A stretch of DNA of 38,099 bases from an uncultured Pelagibacteraceae bacterium (GTDB lineage Bacteria > Pseudomonadota > Alphaproteobacteria > Pelagibacterales > Pelagibacteraceae): positions 1 through 38,099 of the forward strand of contig CACGMG010000006.1 in the NCBI GenBank assembly GCA_902574045.1, given 5' to 3'. The position numbers and the translations under genes are program-made. Shown here one piece after another: positions 1 to 7,921 of the stretch (its first letter is position 1; each line of letters begins with the position of its first letter). The notes beneath the pieces are model-generated. The model was given only the letters and a program-made list of their open reading frames with translations, had not been told where the DNA came from and searched no databases.

Positions 1-669
1 ATTGTAGTTTGTGGGACTGAAATTAATTCAAATCCTGCTGCTGAAGTTACTTGGGCTTTAATTTTAGGATTGTTTAGAAATATGAAGCAAGAAGTTGACA
101 ACATGTTCCAGGGTTATTGGCAATCAACAATTGGTTTGGAATTAAAAGGAAAGTTATTAGGTCTTATTGGATTGGGAAAAATAGGCACACAAGTTGCAAA
201 AGTTGCAAAGGCATTTGGAATGGAAGTTTGTGCTTGGAGTGAAAATTTAAATTTAACCCATGCAAATGAAATAGGTGTGCTTCCAATGTCAAAGGAAGAC
301 TTATTAAAAAATTCTGATATCATTTCAATTCACGTTGTATTATCAGAAAAATATAAAAATTTAATTACTAAAAAAGAAATAGCCATGATGAAGAAATCAT
401 CTTTTCTAATTAATACTTCGCGAGGGCCTATTATTAATGAAGAAGATTTAATTAACGCTTTAAAAGAAGAGACAATAGCCGGTGTTGGACTAGATGTTTA
501 TAATAAAGAGCCATTACCCCAAGATCATAAATTAAGATTTTTTCCAAATGCTTTGCTGCTGCCACACATAGGATACGTTACTTTAGAGAACTACTCAAAA
601 TTTTATATCCAGATGATTGAAAATTTGGAGGCATGCATTGATAAAAAACCCAAAAGAGAGCTGAAATAA
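1..669 (+). CDS. D-2-hydroxyacid dehydrogenase (partial, 5' end missing)
   Basis: The reading frame is open from base 1, so the N-terminal catalytic part lies outside the window; 222 codons plus stop remain. This is the NAD-binding and C-terminal part of the D-isomer-specific 2-hydroxyacid dehydrogenase family (phosphoglycerate, glyoxylate or hydroxypyruvate reductase type). The Rossmann motif GLGKIG follows an LLGLIGL strand. The family signature LINTSRGPIINEEDL carries the catalytic Arg, EPLP follows the usual Glu, and LLPHIG has the catalytic His. A TTG at 70 could be mistaken for the start, but the upstream codons read as family sequence (CGTEINSNPAAEVTWALIL). The exact substrate cannot be told from this part. 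Confidence 0.9.
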   Translation: MVVCGTEINSNPAAEVTWALILGLFRNMKQEVDNMFQGYWQSTIGLELKGKLLGLIGLGKIGTQVAKVAKAFGMEVCAWSENLNLTHANEIGVLPMSKEDLLKNSDIISIHVVLSEKYKNLITKKEIAMMKKSSFLINTSRGPIINEEDLINALKEETIAGVGLDVYNKEPLPQDHKLRFFPNALLLPHIGYVTLENYSKFYIQMIENLEACIDKKPKRELK

Positions 670-734
670 ACCAATATTACAATTAAGAGTTGATTCTTAA
701 AAAGACGTTGATAAGCTCAAAATGAGGAAGTGAT

Positions 735-765
735 TTGTTTAAAACAAAACTAAACTAGTTATAAG
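735..765 (+). promoter_or_regulatory. possible promoter of the small lipoprotein gene
   Basis: A TATAAG box at 760-765 matches the -10 consensus at 5 of 6 bases. A weak TTGTTT at 735-740 could be the -35, but the 19-base spacing is long. The AGGGGAAG ribosome binding site just before the ATG at 780 supports a start there. Confidence 0.3.
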
Positions 766-779
766 CATTTAGGGGAAGT

Positions 780-1151
780 ATGAAAAAAACATTTGGCCTT
801 TTGGTTACATTACTAATTTTTAATGGTTGCGCCGAGTCCGTTGCATTATTAGGACCTGCATCTAGTACTGCTCTAGGTGGCGGAAACATAATGCAATCCA
901 CATTAACTTCAGTTGCAAGCTATGGAATTAAAAAACAAACTGGAAAAAGCCCTTCAGAGCACGTTGTAGCCTACGTTAAAAAGAACAATCCAGAAAATAA
1001 AAAAGAAAAATGTATTGATTTTTTAGAAACAACTAATTCAGAAATATGTTCTGCAGTTAGAAAAGACATTTTAGAAACTAAAGAAAAAATTTTTAAAAAA
1101 TCAAAAATTGAAAATCTAGCATTAAAATCTATCCAAAATCGAAGAAGATAA
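780..1151 (+). CDS. small putative lipoprotein, function unknown
   Basis: A 123-residue protein with a lipoprotein-type signal: MKKT, a hydrophobic stretch, then a lipobox-like LIFNGC at residues 12-17, with Cys17 as the likely lipidated residue. A Gly/Ala/Ser-rich segment follows, then a Lys-rich C-terminal half with two further cysteines (near residues 79 and 90). A strong ribosome binding site (AGGGGAAG) precedes the ATG by a few bases. It stands alone between the dehydrogenase and the convergent metY. I recognise no catalytic domain. A role in the periplasm or at the outer membrane is inferred only from the signal. Confidence 0.75.
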   Translation: MKKTFGLLVTLLIFNGCAESVALLGPASSTALGGGNIMQSTLTSVASYGIKKQTGKSPSEHVVAYVKKNNPENKKEKCIDFLETTNSEICSAVRKDILETKEKIFKKSKIENLALKSIQNRRR

Positions 1152-1164
1152 TATGTAAGTATAT

Positions 1165-1192
1165 TAAGCCCCACTAGAGATAGCAGGGCTTA
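1165..1192. terminator. weak hairpin between convergent genes
   Basis: AAGCCC at 1166-1171 pairs with GGGCTT at 1186-1191 (one more T-A pair outside), with a 14-base loop. It sits between the ends of the lipoprotein gene and metY. Neither side has a clear T-run, so it may be a weak bidirectional terminator. Confidence 0.35.
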
Positions 1193-1196
1193 TAAT

Positions 1197-2489
1197 TTAT
1201 GCAGCTAACGCTTGCTTAATATCCGCGATTATATCGTCCGGATGTTCTATACCGATTGACAGTCTTACATACCCAGGAGTTACTCCTGCTGCCAATAATT
1301 CTTTTTCATTTAATTGGCTATGAGTTGTTGTTGCTGGATGAATTGCTAAACTTCTAGCATCTCCAATATTAGCAACATGATAAAGCATATTTAAATTGTC
1401 TATGAATTTTGCACCATTTTCTCTAGTACCAACATCCATTCCAACTAATGATCCATAACCACCTTTCATATATCTTTTGGCTCTTTCTTTTATTTCGCCC
1501 TGGTGATTAGTAGGATAGATTACATTTGTTACTTTTTTTTGAGTTTCTAAAAATGTCACAACTTTTTCTGCATTAGAGCAGTGTTGTTTCATTCTAAGCG
1601 CAACAGTTTCTAAACCTTGTATAATTTGCCAAGCGTTGAATGGGCTTAAAGGAGCACCTAAGTCTCTAAGCAAAACAACTCTAGCTCTTATAGCGAAGGG
1701 GATGTTTGCGCCAGTTAATTGTGGCACAGCATCTGCCCATATAGCACCATTGTAACTTTGGTCTGGTTCATTCATTAATGGTTGTCTTTTTCTATCTTTT
1801 GTCCAATCAAAATTACCACCATCAACAATTATACCTCCAATAGAAGTTCCATGACCACCAATATATTTTGTCAATGAGTGCATAACAACCGCAGCACCAT
1901 GTGCCAAAGGTTTACATATAACTGGAGAAGCAGTGTTATCAATTATTAAAGGAATTCCTTTTTTTTTACCAATGTCAGCAACTTCTTTAATCGGAAAAAC
2001 TCTTAGATAAGGATTAGGACAAGACTCACCATAATATGCTCTTGTTTTCTCATCAGTTAATTTTTCAAAATTTTTTGGATCCGCGGGATCTGCAAACCTT
2101 ACTTCGATACCTTCTAATCTTAATTGATTTTTAAAAAGATTTACTGTCCCCCCGTACAAATCTGTCGAAGCAACGATATTGTCTCCTGCTTGAGCTACGT
2201 TTTTAACGCAAAACGCTGAAGCTGCTTGGCCAGAACCAACTGCTACAGCAGCCATACCACCTTCTAAAGCTGCAACTCTTTTTTCCAGCACGTCACATGT
2301 TGGATTCATTATTCTTGTATAAATATTACCGAACTCTTTTAAGCCAAATAAATTCGCCGCTGTTTCAGCATTTTTGAATTGATAAGATGTTGTCTGGTAA
2401 ATAGGTACTGCAACGGATGTTGTGGCTGGATCACTTCTATACTCCCCTCCGTGTAAGCCAATAGTTTCTGGATTTTTAAAATTTGCCAT
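1197..2489 (-). CDS. metY: O-acetylhomoserine sulfhydrylase (aminocarboxypropyltransferase)
   Basis: A 430-residue, full-length PLP enzyme of the Cys/Met metabolism family. It makes homocysteine or methionine directly from O-acetylhomoserine and sulfide or methanethiol in the cytoplasm. The N-terminus GLHGGEYRSDPATTSVAVPIYQTTSY and the PLP-lysine motif SLTKYIGGHG are typical of MetY rather than of cystathionine synthases. The insert SYNGAIWADAVPQL also fits MetY. GGAG at 2500-2497 lies 7 bases before the ATG. The 178-base leader carries a SAM-II aptamer with a terminator and then a SAM-V aptamer, so expression should fall when SAM is high. It converges on the small lipoprotein gene. Confidence 0.95.
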   Translation of the reverse strand: MANFKNPETIGLHGGEYRSDPATTSVAVPIYQTTSYQFKNAETAANLFGLKEFGNIYTRIMNPTCDVLEKRVAALEGGMAAVAVGSGQAASAFCVKNVAQAGDNIVASTDLYGGTVNLFKNQLRLEGIEVRFADPADPKNFEKLTDEKTRAYYGESCPNPYLRVFPIKEVADIGKKKGIPLIIDNTASPVICKPLAHGAAVVMHSLTKYIGGHGTSIGGIIVDGGNFDWTKDRKRQPLMNEPDQSYNGAIWADAVPQLTGANIPFAIRARVVLLRDLGAPLSPFNAWQIIQGLETVALRMKQHCSNAEKVVTFLETQKKVTNVIYPTNHQGEIKERAKRYMKGGYGSLVGMDVGTRENGAKFIDNLNMLYHVANIGDARSLAIHPATTTHSQLNEKELLAAGVTPGYVRLSIGIEHPDDIIADIKQALAA

Positions 2490-2496
2490 TTTTTTT

Positions 2497-2553
2497 CTCC
2501 TTTTTTAGTACTTCGACGATATGTCAGGCGTACAATCTAGTACAAATGCCTGG
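2497..2553 (-). ncRNA. SAM-V riboswitch (translation-control type)
   Basis: On the minus strand a pseudoknot can be drawn. P1 is CAGGC (2552-2548) with GCCTG (2529-2525). The loop segment GTAC (2533-2530) can pair with GTAC at 2511-2508. The 3' segment TACTAAAAAAGGAG (2510-2497) runs straight into the ribosome binding site GGAG of metY. Layout and conserved parts (ATTTGTA in the first loop, ACTAAA at the 3' side) fit the SAM-V class, which has a SAM-II-like core. SAM binding would fold the 3' segment and block ribosome access. The fold is drawn by eye, not computed. Confidence 0.85.
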
Positions 2554-2572
2554 TTTTTAAGTGAATCTGTTT

Positions 2573-2602
2573 CAAAAAAAAACCACCGGCTAAAGCGGTG
2601 GT
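2573..2602 (-). terminator. intrinsic terminator between the two riboswitches
   Basis: ACCACCG (2602-2596) pairs perfectly with CGGTGGT (2588-2582) around the loop CTTTAGC. It is followed by an unbroken run of T through 2574. It lies after the SAM-II aptamer and before the SAM-V aptamer. Nine bases that span its 5' stem and loop (CGCTTTAGC, 2597-2589) are complementary to the 3' strand of the SAM-II aptamer, so it can be disrupted by an antiterminator. Confidence 0.9.
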
Positions 2603-2613
2603 CATAAGACTTT

Positions 2614-2667
2614 TTCGCTTTAGCTGGATTTTTTAAGCGCTCAGCAATTTGATTTAAATCAGCGCTA
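2614..2667 (-). ncRNA. SAM-II riboswitch (transcription-control expression platform)
   Basis: Read on the minus strand, P1 is AGCGCT (2666-2661) with AGCGCT (2641-2636). Loop 1 begins GATTTAA, then ATTGC, and the 3' strand is CAGCTAAAG. All these are conserved parts of the SAM-II class. The loop segment GCTG (2645-2642) pairs with CAGC (2626-2623) to make the pseudoknot. The same 3' strand GCTAAAGCG (2624-2616) can instead pair with 2597-2589 in the terminator. SAM binding should therefore free the terminator and stop transcription before metY. Confidence 0.92.
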
Positions 2668-2673
2668 ATAGTT

Positions 2674-2701
2674 ATTATCAATCTAAAATGTCCATTGTCA
2701 A
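2674..2701 (-). promoter_or_regulatory. metY promoter (sigma-70 type)
   Basis: On the minus strand a perfect TTGACA (2701-2696) is followed after 16 bases by GATAAT (2679-2674), 5 of 6 to the -10 consensus. The expected start near 2667 falls at the first base of the SAM-II P1 stem, so the transcript would begin with the aptamer. Confidence 0.75.
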
Positions 2702-2772
2702 GTTCATTAAAATAGGCTCTATTAAAGGCTTATTACTGCATATCCTGATACTTTTTAGCCCCGGATTTCTTT

Positions 2773-2800
2773 TGTTATTTTCAGCTTATTTGCTAATTTA
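2773..2800 (+). promoter_or_regulatory. possible soxB promoter
   Basis: The rest of the gap between metY and soxB shows no clear aptamer. TTGTTA (2773-2778) and TAATTT (2795-2800), 16 bases apart, are each about 4 of 6 to consensus. If used, transcription would start at or near the GTG start codon at 2805. Confidence 0.25.
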
Positions 2801-2804
2801 GGTT

Positions 2805-4055
2805 GTGAAAAAAAAATATTCAATATTTAGCTTAATCAAAAATGCTTTTTCCAATAACGAAAATTGGCAAAAAATGTGGGAGAGTCCTGAGCCAAAAAAA
2901 GGCTATGATGTAATTATAGTTGGTGGAGGAGGCCATGGATTAGGAACAGCATATTATCTTGCTAAAGAGCATGGAATTAAAAATATAGCAGTTATTGAGA
3001 AGGGTTGGTTAGGCGGGGGTAATACTGGAAGAAATACAACAATTATTAGATCAAACTATCTTTGGAATGAAAGTGCAAATCTCTATGATCACTCTGTAAA
3101 ATTATGGGAAAATTTGTCAGAAGAATTAAATTTTAACATGATGTTCAGCCAGAGAGGTGTGATGAATTTAGCTCACAACGAGCATGATATTAAGGAAATG
3201 AAAAGAAGAATAAGTGCAAATAGATTGAACGGATTAGATACTCAGTGGGTAGACACAAAACAAATAAAAGAACTAGTTCCAATAATGAATACTGAAAACT
3301 TAAGATATCCGGTTTTAGGTGCAGCTTTTCAGCCAAGAGGTGGAGTAGCTAGGCATGACGCTGTTGCTTGGGGTTATGCATTAAGATCAAATGAAATGGG
3401 AGTTGATATTATTCAAAACTGTGAAGTAAAGGATATTAAAACAGATAATCACAAAGTTGAGGGGGTTAATACTTCAAAAGGCTTTATCAGAGCAAATAAA
3501 GTGGCTGTGGTTGCTTCAGGGCACACTAGTGTACTCGCTCAAACCGCAGGTGTTAGATTGCCATTACAAAGTAGGCCTCTGCAAGCTTTAGTTTCAGAAC
3601 CAATCAAACCCGTTATAAATACTGTTGTAATGTCTAATGCTGTTCATGCCTATGTAAGTCAGTCTGACAAAGGTGAATTAGTAATCGGAGCAGGTACTGA
3701 TGGATACAATTCTTTTACTCAAAGAGGTGGTTACGATGTAATAGAAGAAACTGTGAGAGCTATCGTAGAGCTTTATCCAATATTTGGAAAAATGAAAATG
3801 TTGCGACAGTGGGGTGGGATAGTTGACATTTGTCCTGACGCTAGTCCCATAATAAGTAAATGCGAAGTAAAAGGTTTATATTTTAATTGTGGCTGGGGAA
3901 CTGGTGGTTTTAAAGCAACGCCTGGAAGTGCAAATGTATTTGCTCACACTGTAGCGAAAGATGAACCTCATAAAATTAATGAAGCATTTAATTTAGAAAG
4001 ATTTTCTAACGGTAGATTGATCGACGAACATGGTGCTGCAGCAGTAGCACATTAA
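2805..4055 (+). CDS. soxB: sarcosine oxidase subunit beta
   Basis: A 416-residue FAD subunit of the heterotetrameric sarcosine oxidase, which demethylates sarcosine to glycine and passes the one-carbon unit to tetrahydrofolate on SoxA. The DAO-type dinucleotide fold begins [20 protein letters not shown] near residue 34. [12 protein letters not shown] contains His184, which sits where the covalent FMN histidine is known in the family (also FMN motif region GGGNTGRN at 70-77). The C-terminal [13 protein letters not shown] closes the FAD site. The start is a GTG with only a weak AGG upstream; no in-frame ATG lies before the first domain. It heads soxBDAG, with soxD 2 bases downstream. Confidence 0.95.
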   Translation: MKKKYSIFSLIKNAFSNNENWQKMWESPEPKKGYDVIIVGGGGHGLGTAYYLAKEHGIKNIAVIEKGWLGGGNTGRNTTIIRSNYLWNESANLYDHSVKLWENLSEELNFNMMFSQRGVMNLAHNEHDIKEMKRRISANRLNGLDTQWVDTKQIKELVPIMNTENLRYPVLGAAFQPRGGVARHDAVAWGYALRSNEMGVDIIQNCEVKDIKTDNHKVEGVNTSKGFIRANKVAVVASGHTSVLAQTAGVRLPLQSRPLQALVSEPIKPVINTVVMSNAVHAYVSQSDKGELVIGAGTDGYNSFTQRGGYDVIEETVRAIVELYPIFGKMKMLRQWGGIVDICPDASPIISKCEVKGLYFNCGWGTGGFKATPGSANVFAHTVAKDEPHKINEAFNLERFSNGRLIDEHGAAAVAH

Positions 4056-4057
4056 TT

Positions 4058-4408
4058 ATGATTTTAATAAATTGTCCATATTGCGGAGAGCGAGAACAAT
4101 CTGAATTTACTAATGGGGGAGAAGCTCATGTAATAAGACCAAAAGATCCAGATGCTTTAAATGATAAAGACTGGGGCCAATATGTTTTTTATCGCTCAAA
4201 TCCAAAAGGAATTTTTTACGAGAGGTGGGTACATTCTCATGGATGTAGAAAATGGTTTAACGCTGTTCGTGACACTTCAACAGATACAATTTTAAAAATT
4301 TATAAGTTAACTGATAACAAACCAGATATAAGTGAATTTCAAAATACTCTTGAGTCACCGTCAGGTGAACCAGCAGTTGGTTCTGGAAATTTTGCTGTAA
4401 AAAAATAA
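4058..4408 (+). CDS. soxD: sarcosine oxidase subunit delta
   Basis: A 116-residue zinc subunit. CPYCG at residues 6-10 and HSHGC at 59-63 supply the zinc ligands known for SoxD (Cys6, Cys9, His59, Cys63). It contains EAHVIRPKDP and the W-V-H-S-H-G-C-R-K-W-F core typical of the family. It has no catalytic role of its own but is needed for the heterotetramer. It starts 2 bases after soxB stops and ends 3 bases before soxA starts, so the operon is translationally tight. The C-terminal 20 residues are low in complexity and probably flexible. Confidence 0.95.
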   Translation: MILINCPYCGEREQSEFTNGGEAHVIRPKDPDALNDKDWGQYVFYRSNPKGIFYERWVHSHGCRKWFNAVRDTSTDTILKIYKLTDNKPDISEFQNTLESPSGEPAVGSGNFAVKK

Positions 4409-4411
4409 GTT

Positions 4412-7399
4412 ATGCCTGCTCTAAGAAATAAAAACTGTAATTATATTTCCAAAAAAGAAATTAAAATAACTTTTGATGGAAAGTCTTACTCAGCTTATGA
4501 AGGTGATACCATAGCATCAGCTTTATTAAGAAATAATATTAGGCTGATTGGTAGAAGTTTTAAATATCATAGACCAAGAGGAATTTATACCTGCGGAATA
4601 GAAGAGCCAAATGCACTTGTTCAAATTTTAAATGAGCATAATGAACCCAATACCAGAGCAACAGTAAAGAGAGTGTATGATGGAATCAAAATCTGCAGTC
4701 AGAATCGTTGGCCATCACTATCTTTTGATATTGGGTCAATAAATAATATTTTATCTCCAATATTTTCAGCTGGATTTTATTATAAAACTTTTATGGGACC
4801 TAAAGGATTTTGGAAAAAAATCTATGAACCATTAATCAGACGAACAGCCGGTTTGGGGAAACCTCCAAAAAATTTTAGATCAAAAAGCATTCATCAAAAT
4901 CATAACATCGATATTTTGATTGTTGGGGGAGGTTTAAGCGGTCTGATCGCTGCAAGAAAATTAATTGGTACGGACTATGAAGTCCTTCTAATTGAGCAGG
5001 ATAGTTTTTTGGGAGGAATTTTAAAAAATTCTAATAAAGTTAAAAAAGTTGATGGTAAAAATGTTTTCGAGTGGGTTAAAGAAACTGAAAAATTAATTTT
5101 AGAGTCAAAGAATATTAAGATTTTAAAAAACACTCTTGTAACAACTTATAATTTTACTAATCATTTAATAGCTCTAGAAGATAAATATGCTGGAAAAAAA
5201 ATTGATATTAATAAGTCGGAACTTATTTTACATAAGATCAGAACAACTCATACTATTTTGGCAAATGGCCATATAGAGAGATTTATTTCTTTTAGAAATA
5301 ACGACTTACCTGGAGTTATGTTAGCGTCATCCTTTGAAAAATATATTGAAAGATATGGAGTAGTTGCAGATGAGAAACCTGTAATTTTTACTAATAATTC
5401 ATCAACAATAAGTTTGGTTAAGTCATTAATTAATTTAAACTGTATTCCTAGTGCATACATAGACTCAAGAAAGATAGACGATATAGAAAATGATACGAAA
5501 GAATATCTTTCAAAAAATAATATTCCATTTTATCCTGAGTCCGAGGTAGAAGGGTGTGAAGGTAATAAAAAAGTAGAAAAAGTTTACATAAGAAACAGCC
5601 ATAATAAAATTTCATTTATTAATGCTTCAATGTTATGTCCTTCAGGAGGATTTAATCCTGATATACATTTGTTCACACAATCAAAAGGGTTAGTTAAGTG
5701 GGATGATAAAATTATTTCATTTAAACCAGATACTGCTTTTCAAAACACAATTACATTAGGATCAGTAAGTGGAAACTATGAATTTAAAAATCTATGTAAA
5801 GAAATTAATAAAAAGTTATCATTTTTAAAAGCCAGTGATCTTAATTTAGAAATAGAAACAAATATTAGAGATGATTTTTCAATTAAAGAGCTATGGGAGA
5901 CAAAAATTAATAAAATGTCTAAATGGTCTAAATCTTTTATTGATCTTCATAACGATGTAACAACAAAAGACTTAAAGCAAGCAATCAATGAGGGATATGA
6001 CCGAATAGAACATTTAAAGAGATACACAACAAACAGCATGGGAACAGACCAAGGTAAAATAAGTAGCATTAATTCCTTAGGAATAGTTTCAAAAATTTTA
6101 AACAAAAAAATTTCAGAAGTTGGAACTACTACTTATAGACCTCCTTATGCTCCTTTAAGCTTTGCGGCTATAGCGGGAAGAAGCACCTATGAATATTATG
6201 ATCCAGAAAGAAAAACACCAATTCATAATTGGCACATAAAAAATAATGCAGTTTTTGAAGATGTAGGACAGTGGAAACGACCTTGGTATTTTAAAAGAAA
6301 TGAAACAGAAACTATGCATCAAGCAGTTCAAAGAGAGTCTAGACAGACTAGAAAAACTGCTGGAATCCTAGATGGTAGTACTCTTGGAAAAATAGAAATT
6401 AAAGGTAAAGACGCTTTAGAATTCATGAATTTAATGTACACAAATGCATTTTCAAAAATGAAGCCTATGACATCAAGATACGCGCTGATGCTAGGAGAGG
6501 ACGGAATGATTATGGATGATGGGATAATTTGCAAAATAAGTGACAAACATTTTATAGCAACAACAACTTCAGGTGGGGCTCCAAAAGTATTTGCGCATAT
6601 GGAAGAATTCCTTCAAACAGAATGGCCACATTTACAAGTTTATCTAAATTCAATTACAGAGCAATTCACTACTTTTAATATAAGCGGTCCTAAAGCACGA
6701 GAAATAGTCGGCAAAGTGTTTTCTGAGATCGACTTTAGTAATGAAAAATTTCCATTCATGACTTTCAAAACATTTAATTACAAAAATACCCAAGCAAGAA
6801 TAATGAGAGCAAGTTTTACAGGTGAACTAGGTTATGAGATATATATCAGCCCTCAGTATGCCTTAGAACTTTGGGAACTAATATTTAAATATGGAAAAGA
6901 TTTTGATCTAGTCCCGTACGGAACTGAAACTATGCATTTATTAAGAGCTGAAAAAGGATACGTTGTAATTGGACAAGAGACCGATGGAACAGTGACCCCA
7001 ATAGATATAAACTTTAATTGGATGATAGGTAAAAAGAAAAAAGATTTTATTGGAAAAAGATCTTTAACTAGAAGCGATACAGCTAGGGAAGATAGAAAAC
7101 AGTTGGTAGGTATTGTACCTTTAGATAAGTCTCAATTTATTGAAGAAGGGCAGCACATTGTTGAGTGTGAAAGTTTACCAAGTAAAATTAAAAAACCCAT
7201 AGAATATCTTGGACATATTTCCTCTAGCTACCACAGTCCTAACTTAAATCATTGCATCTCTATGGCCATGATTAAAAGTGGAAATAAATTAATGGGTAAG
7301 AAGTTATTTGTTTCAACTCCCAAAGGAACTAAAAATATTCCTATTGAAATAGTTAGTCCTGTGTTCATTGATCCAGAAAATAAGAGGTTAACATCATGA
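4412..7399 (+). CDS. soxA: sarcosine oxidase subunit alpha
   Basis: A 995-residue full-length subunit. Domain order: an N-terminal ferredoxin-like fold (ITFDGKSYSAYEGDTIASAL, residues 19-38, to about 90, with RSFKYHRPRGIYTCG); an NAD-binding fold starting IDILIVGGGLSGLIAARKL near residue 166; a linker with RPPYAPLSFAAIAGR near 574; and a C-terminal GCV_T folate-binding half with MTSRYALMLGEDGMIMDDG. The folate domain takes the iminium carbon from sarcosine to make methylene-tetrahydrofolate. Its stop overlaps the start of soxG (ATGA). Lys content is high, as expected for AT-rich DNA. Confidence 0.95.
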   Translation: MPALRNKNCNYISKKEIKITFDGKSYSAYEGDTIASALLRNNIRLIGRSFKYHRPRGIYTCGIEEPNALVQILNEHNEPNTRATVKRVYDGIKICSQNRWPSLSFDIGSINNILSPIFSAGFYYKTFMGPKGFWKKIYEPLIRRTAGLGKPPKNFRSKSIHQNHNIDILIVGGGLSGLIAARKLIGTDYEVLLIEQDSFLGGILKNSNKVKKVDGKNVFEWVKETEKLILESKNIKILKNTLVTTYNFTNHLIALEDKYAGKKIDINKSELILHKIRTTHTILANGHIERFISFRNNDLPGVMLASSFEKYIERYGVVADEKPVIFTNNSSTISLVKSLINLNCIPSAYIDSRKIDDIENDTKEYLSKNNIPFYPESEVEGCEGNKKVEKVYIRNSHNKISFINASMLCPSGGFNPDIHLFTQSKGLVKWDDKIISFKPDTAFQNTITLGSVSGNYEFKNLCKEINKKLSFLKASDLNLEIETNIRDDFSIKELWETKINKMSKWSKSFIDLHNDVTTKDLKQAINEGYDRIEHLKRYTTNSMGTDQGKISSINSLGIVSKILNKKISEVGTTTYRPPYAPLSFAAIAGRSTYEYYDPERKTPIHNWHIKNNAVFEDVGQWKRPWYFKRNETETMHQAVQRESRQTRKTAGILDGSTLGKIEIKGKDALEFMNLMYTNAFSKMKPMTSRYALMLGEDGMIMDDGIICKISDKHFIATTTSGGAPKVFAHMEEFLQTEWPHLQVYLNSITEQFTTFNISGPKAREIVGKVFSEIDFSNEKFPFMTFKTFNYKNTQARIMRASFTGELGYEIYISPQYALELWELIFKYGKDFDLVPYGTETMHLLRAEKGYVVIGQETDGTVTPIDINFNWMIGKKKKDFIGKRSLTRSDTAREDRKQLVGIVPLDKSQFIEEGQHIVECESLPSKIKKPIEYLGHISSSYHSPNLNHCISMAMIKSGNKLMGKKLFVSTPKGTKNIPIEIVSPVFIDPENKRLTS

Positions 7400-7917
7400 C
7401 CACACTAATTTCAACTGATACTGTAAATATTATTCAAAAAAACTTTCAGCAGATTTTAATAAGAGGTGATGGAAAAGACCAATTTAATCAAATTATTAAT
7501 AAAGAAATTTCTTTGCAGCCCCCTTCTAAAAACCTTGAAATTAAAATAAGTGATAAGTATATTTTTGCAAAAAATTCTTTTGATCAATGGACTTTAGTCT
7601 ATTTGATAGAACAGAACTATAAGGAAATTATAAAGACTATTTCTAGCTTAAACTCTAATGATGAAATTCTTGCCTCTGACTACTCATATGGTCAAGTTTA
7701 TTTTGAAGTATCAGGTGAAAATAAAGATGAGTTTTTAAACAAATTAACTCAATTTGATCTTCGTAATAAAAAGTTTCCAGATCTTTCAATGGCACAAACT
7801 TTGATAGCCAGAATAGATTGCTATATATACAAATTAAACAATAAATATATTATAACTTGCAACAAGTCATACGAGGACTATTTCAAAGAGAGATTGGTCG
7901 ATTTAATTAACTTGTAG
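7396..7917 (+). CDS. soxG: sarcosine oxidase subunit gamma
   Basis: A 173-residue, poorly conserved fourth subunit, assigned mainly by position as the last gene of soxBDAG and by family features such as GDGKDQFNQIINKEI near the N-terminus and a folate-fold-like C-terminal half. Its ATG overlaps the soxA stop by four bases (ATGA), which suggests coupled translation and equal stoichiometry. It ends only 4 bases from the convergent EamA transporter gene, with no hairpin visible between them. Confidence 0.85.
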   Translation: MTTLISTDTVNIIQKNFQQILIRGDGKDQFNQIINKEISLQPPSKNLEIKISDKYIFAKNSFDQWTLVYLIEQNYKEIIKTISSLNSNDEILASDYSYGQVYFEVSGENKDEFLNKLTQFDLRNKKFPDLSMAQTLIARIDCYIYKLNNKYIITCNKSYEDYFKERLVDLINL

Positions 7918-7921
7918 AGTA

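Noticed and set aside
114-323. Antisense open frame inside the hydroxyacid dehydrogenase
   Set aside because: The opposite strand encodes a clear enzyme with motifs; the antisense frame has no recognisable features.
2702-2804. A glycine or other riboswitch before soxB
   Set aside because: I looked for glycine-aptamer and other conserved blocks here and found none; only weak promoter-like boxes are present.
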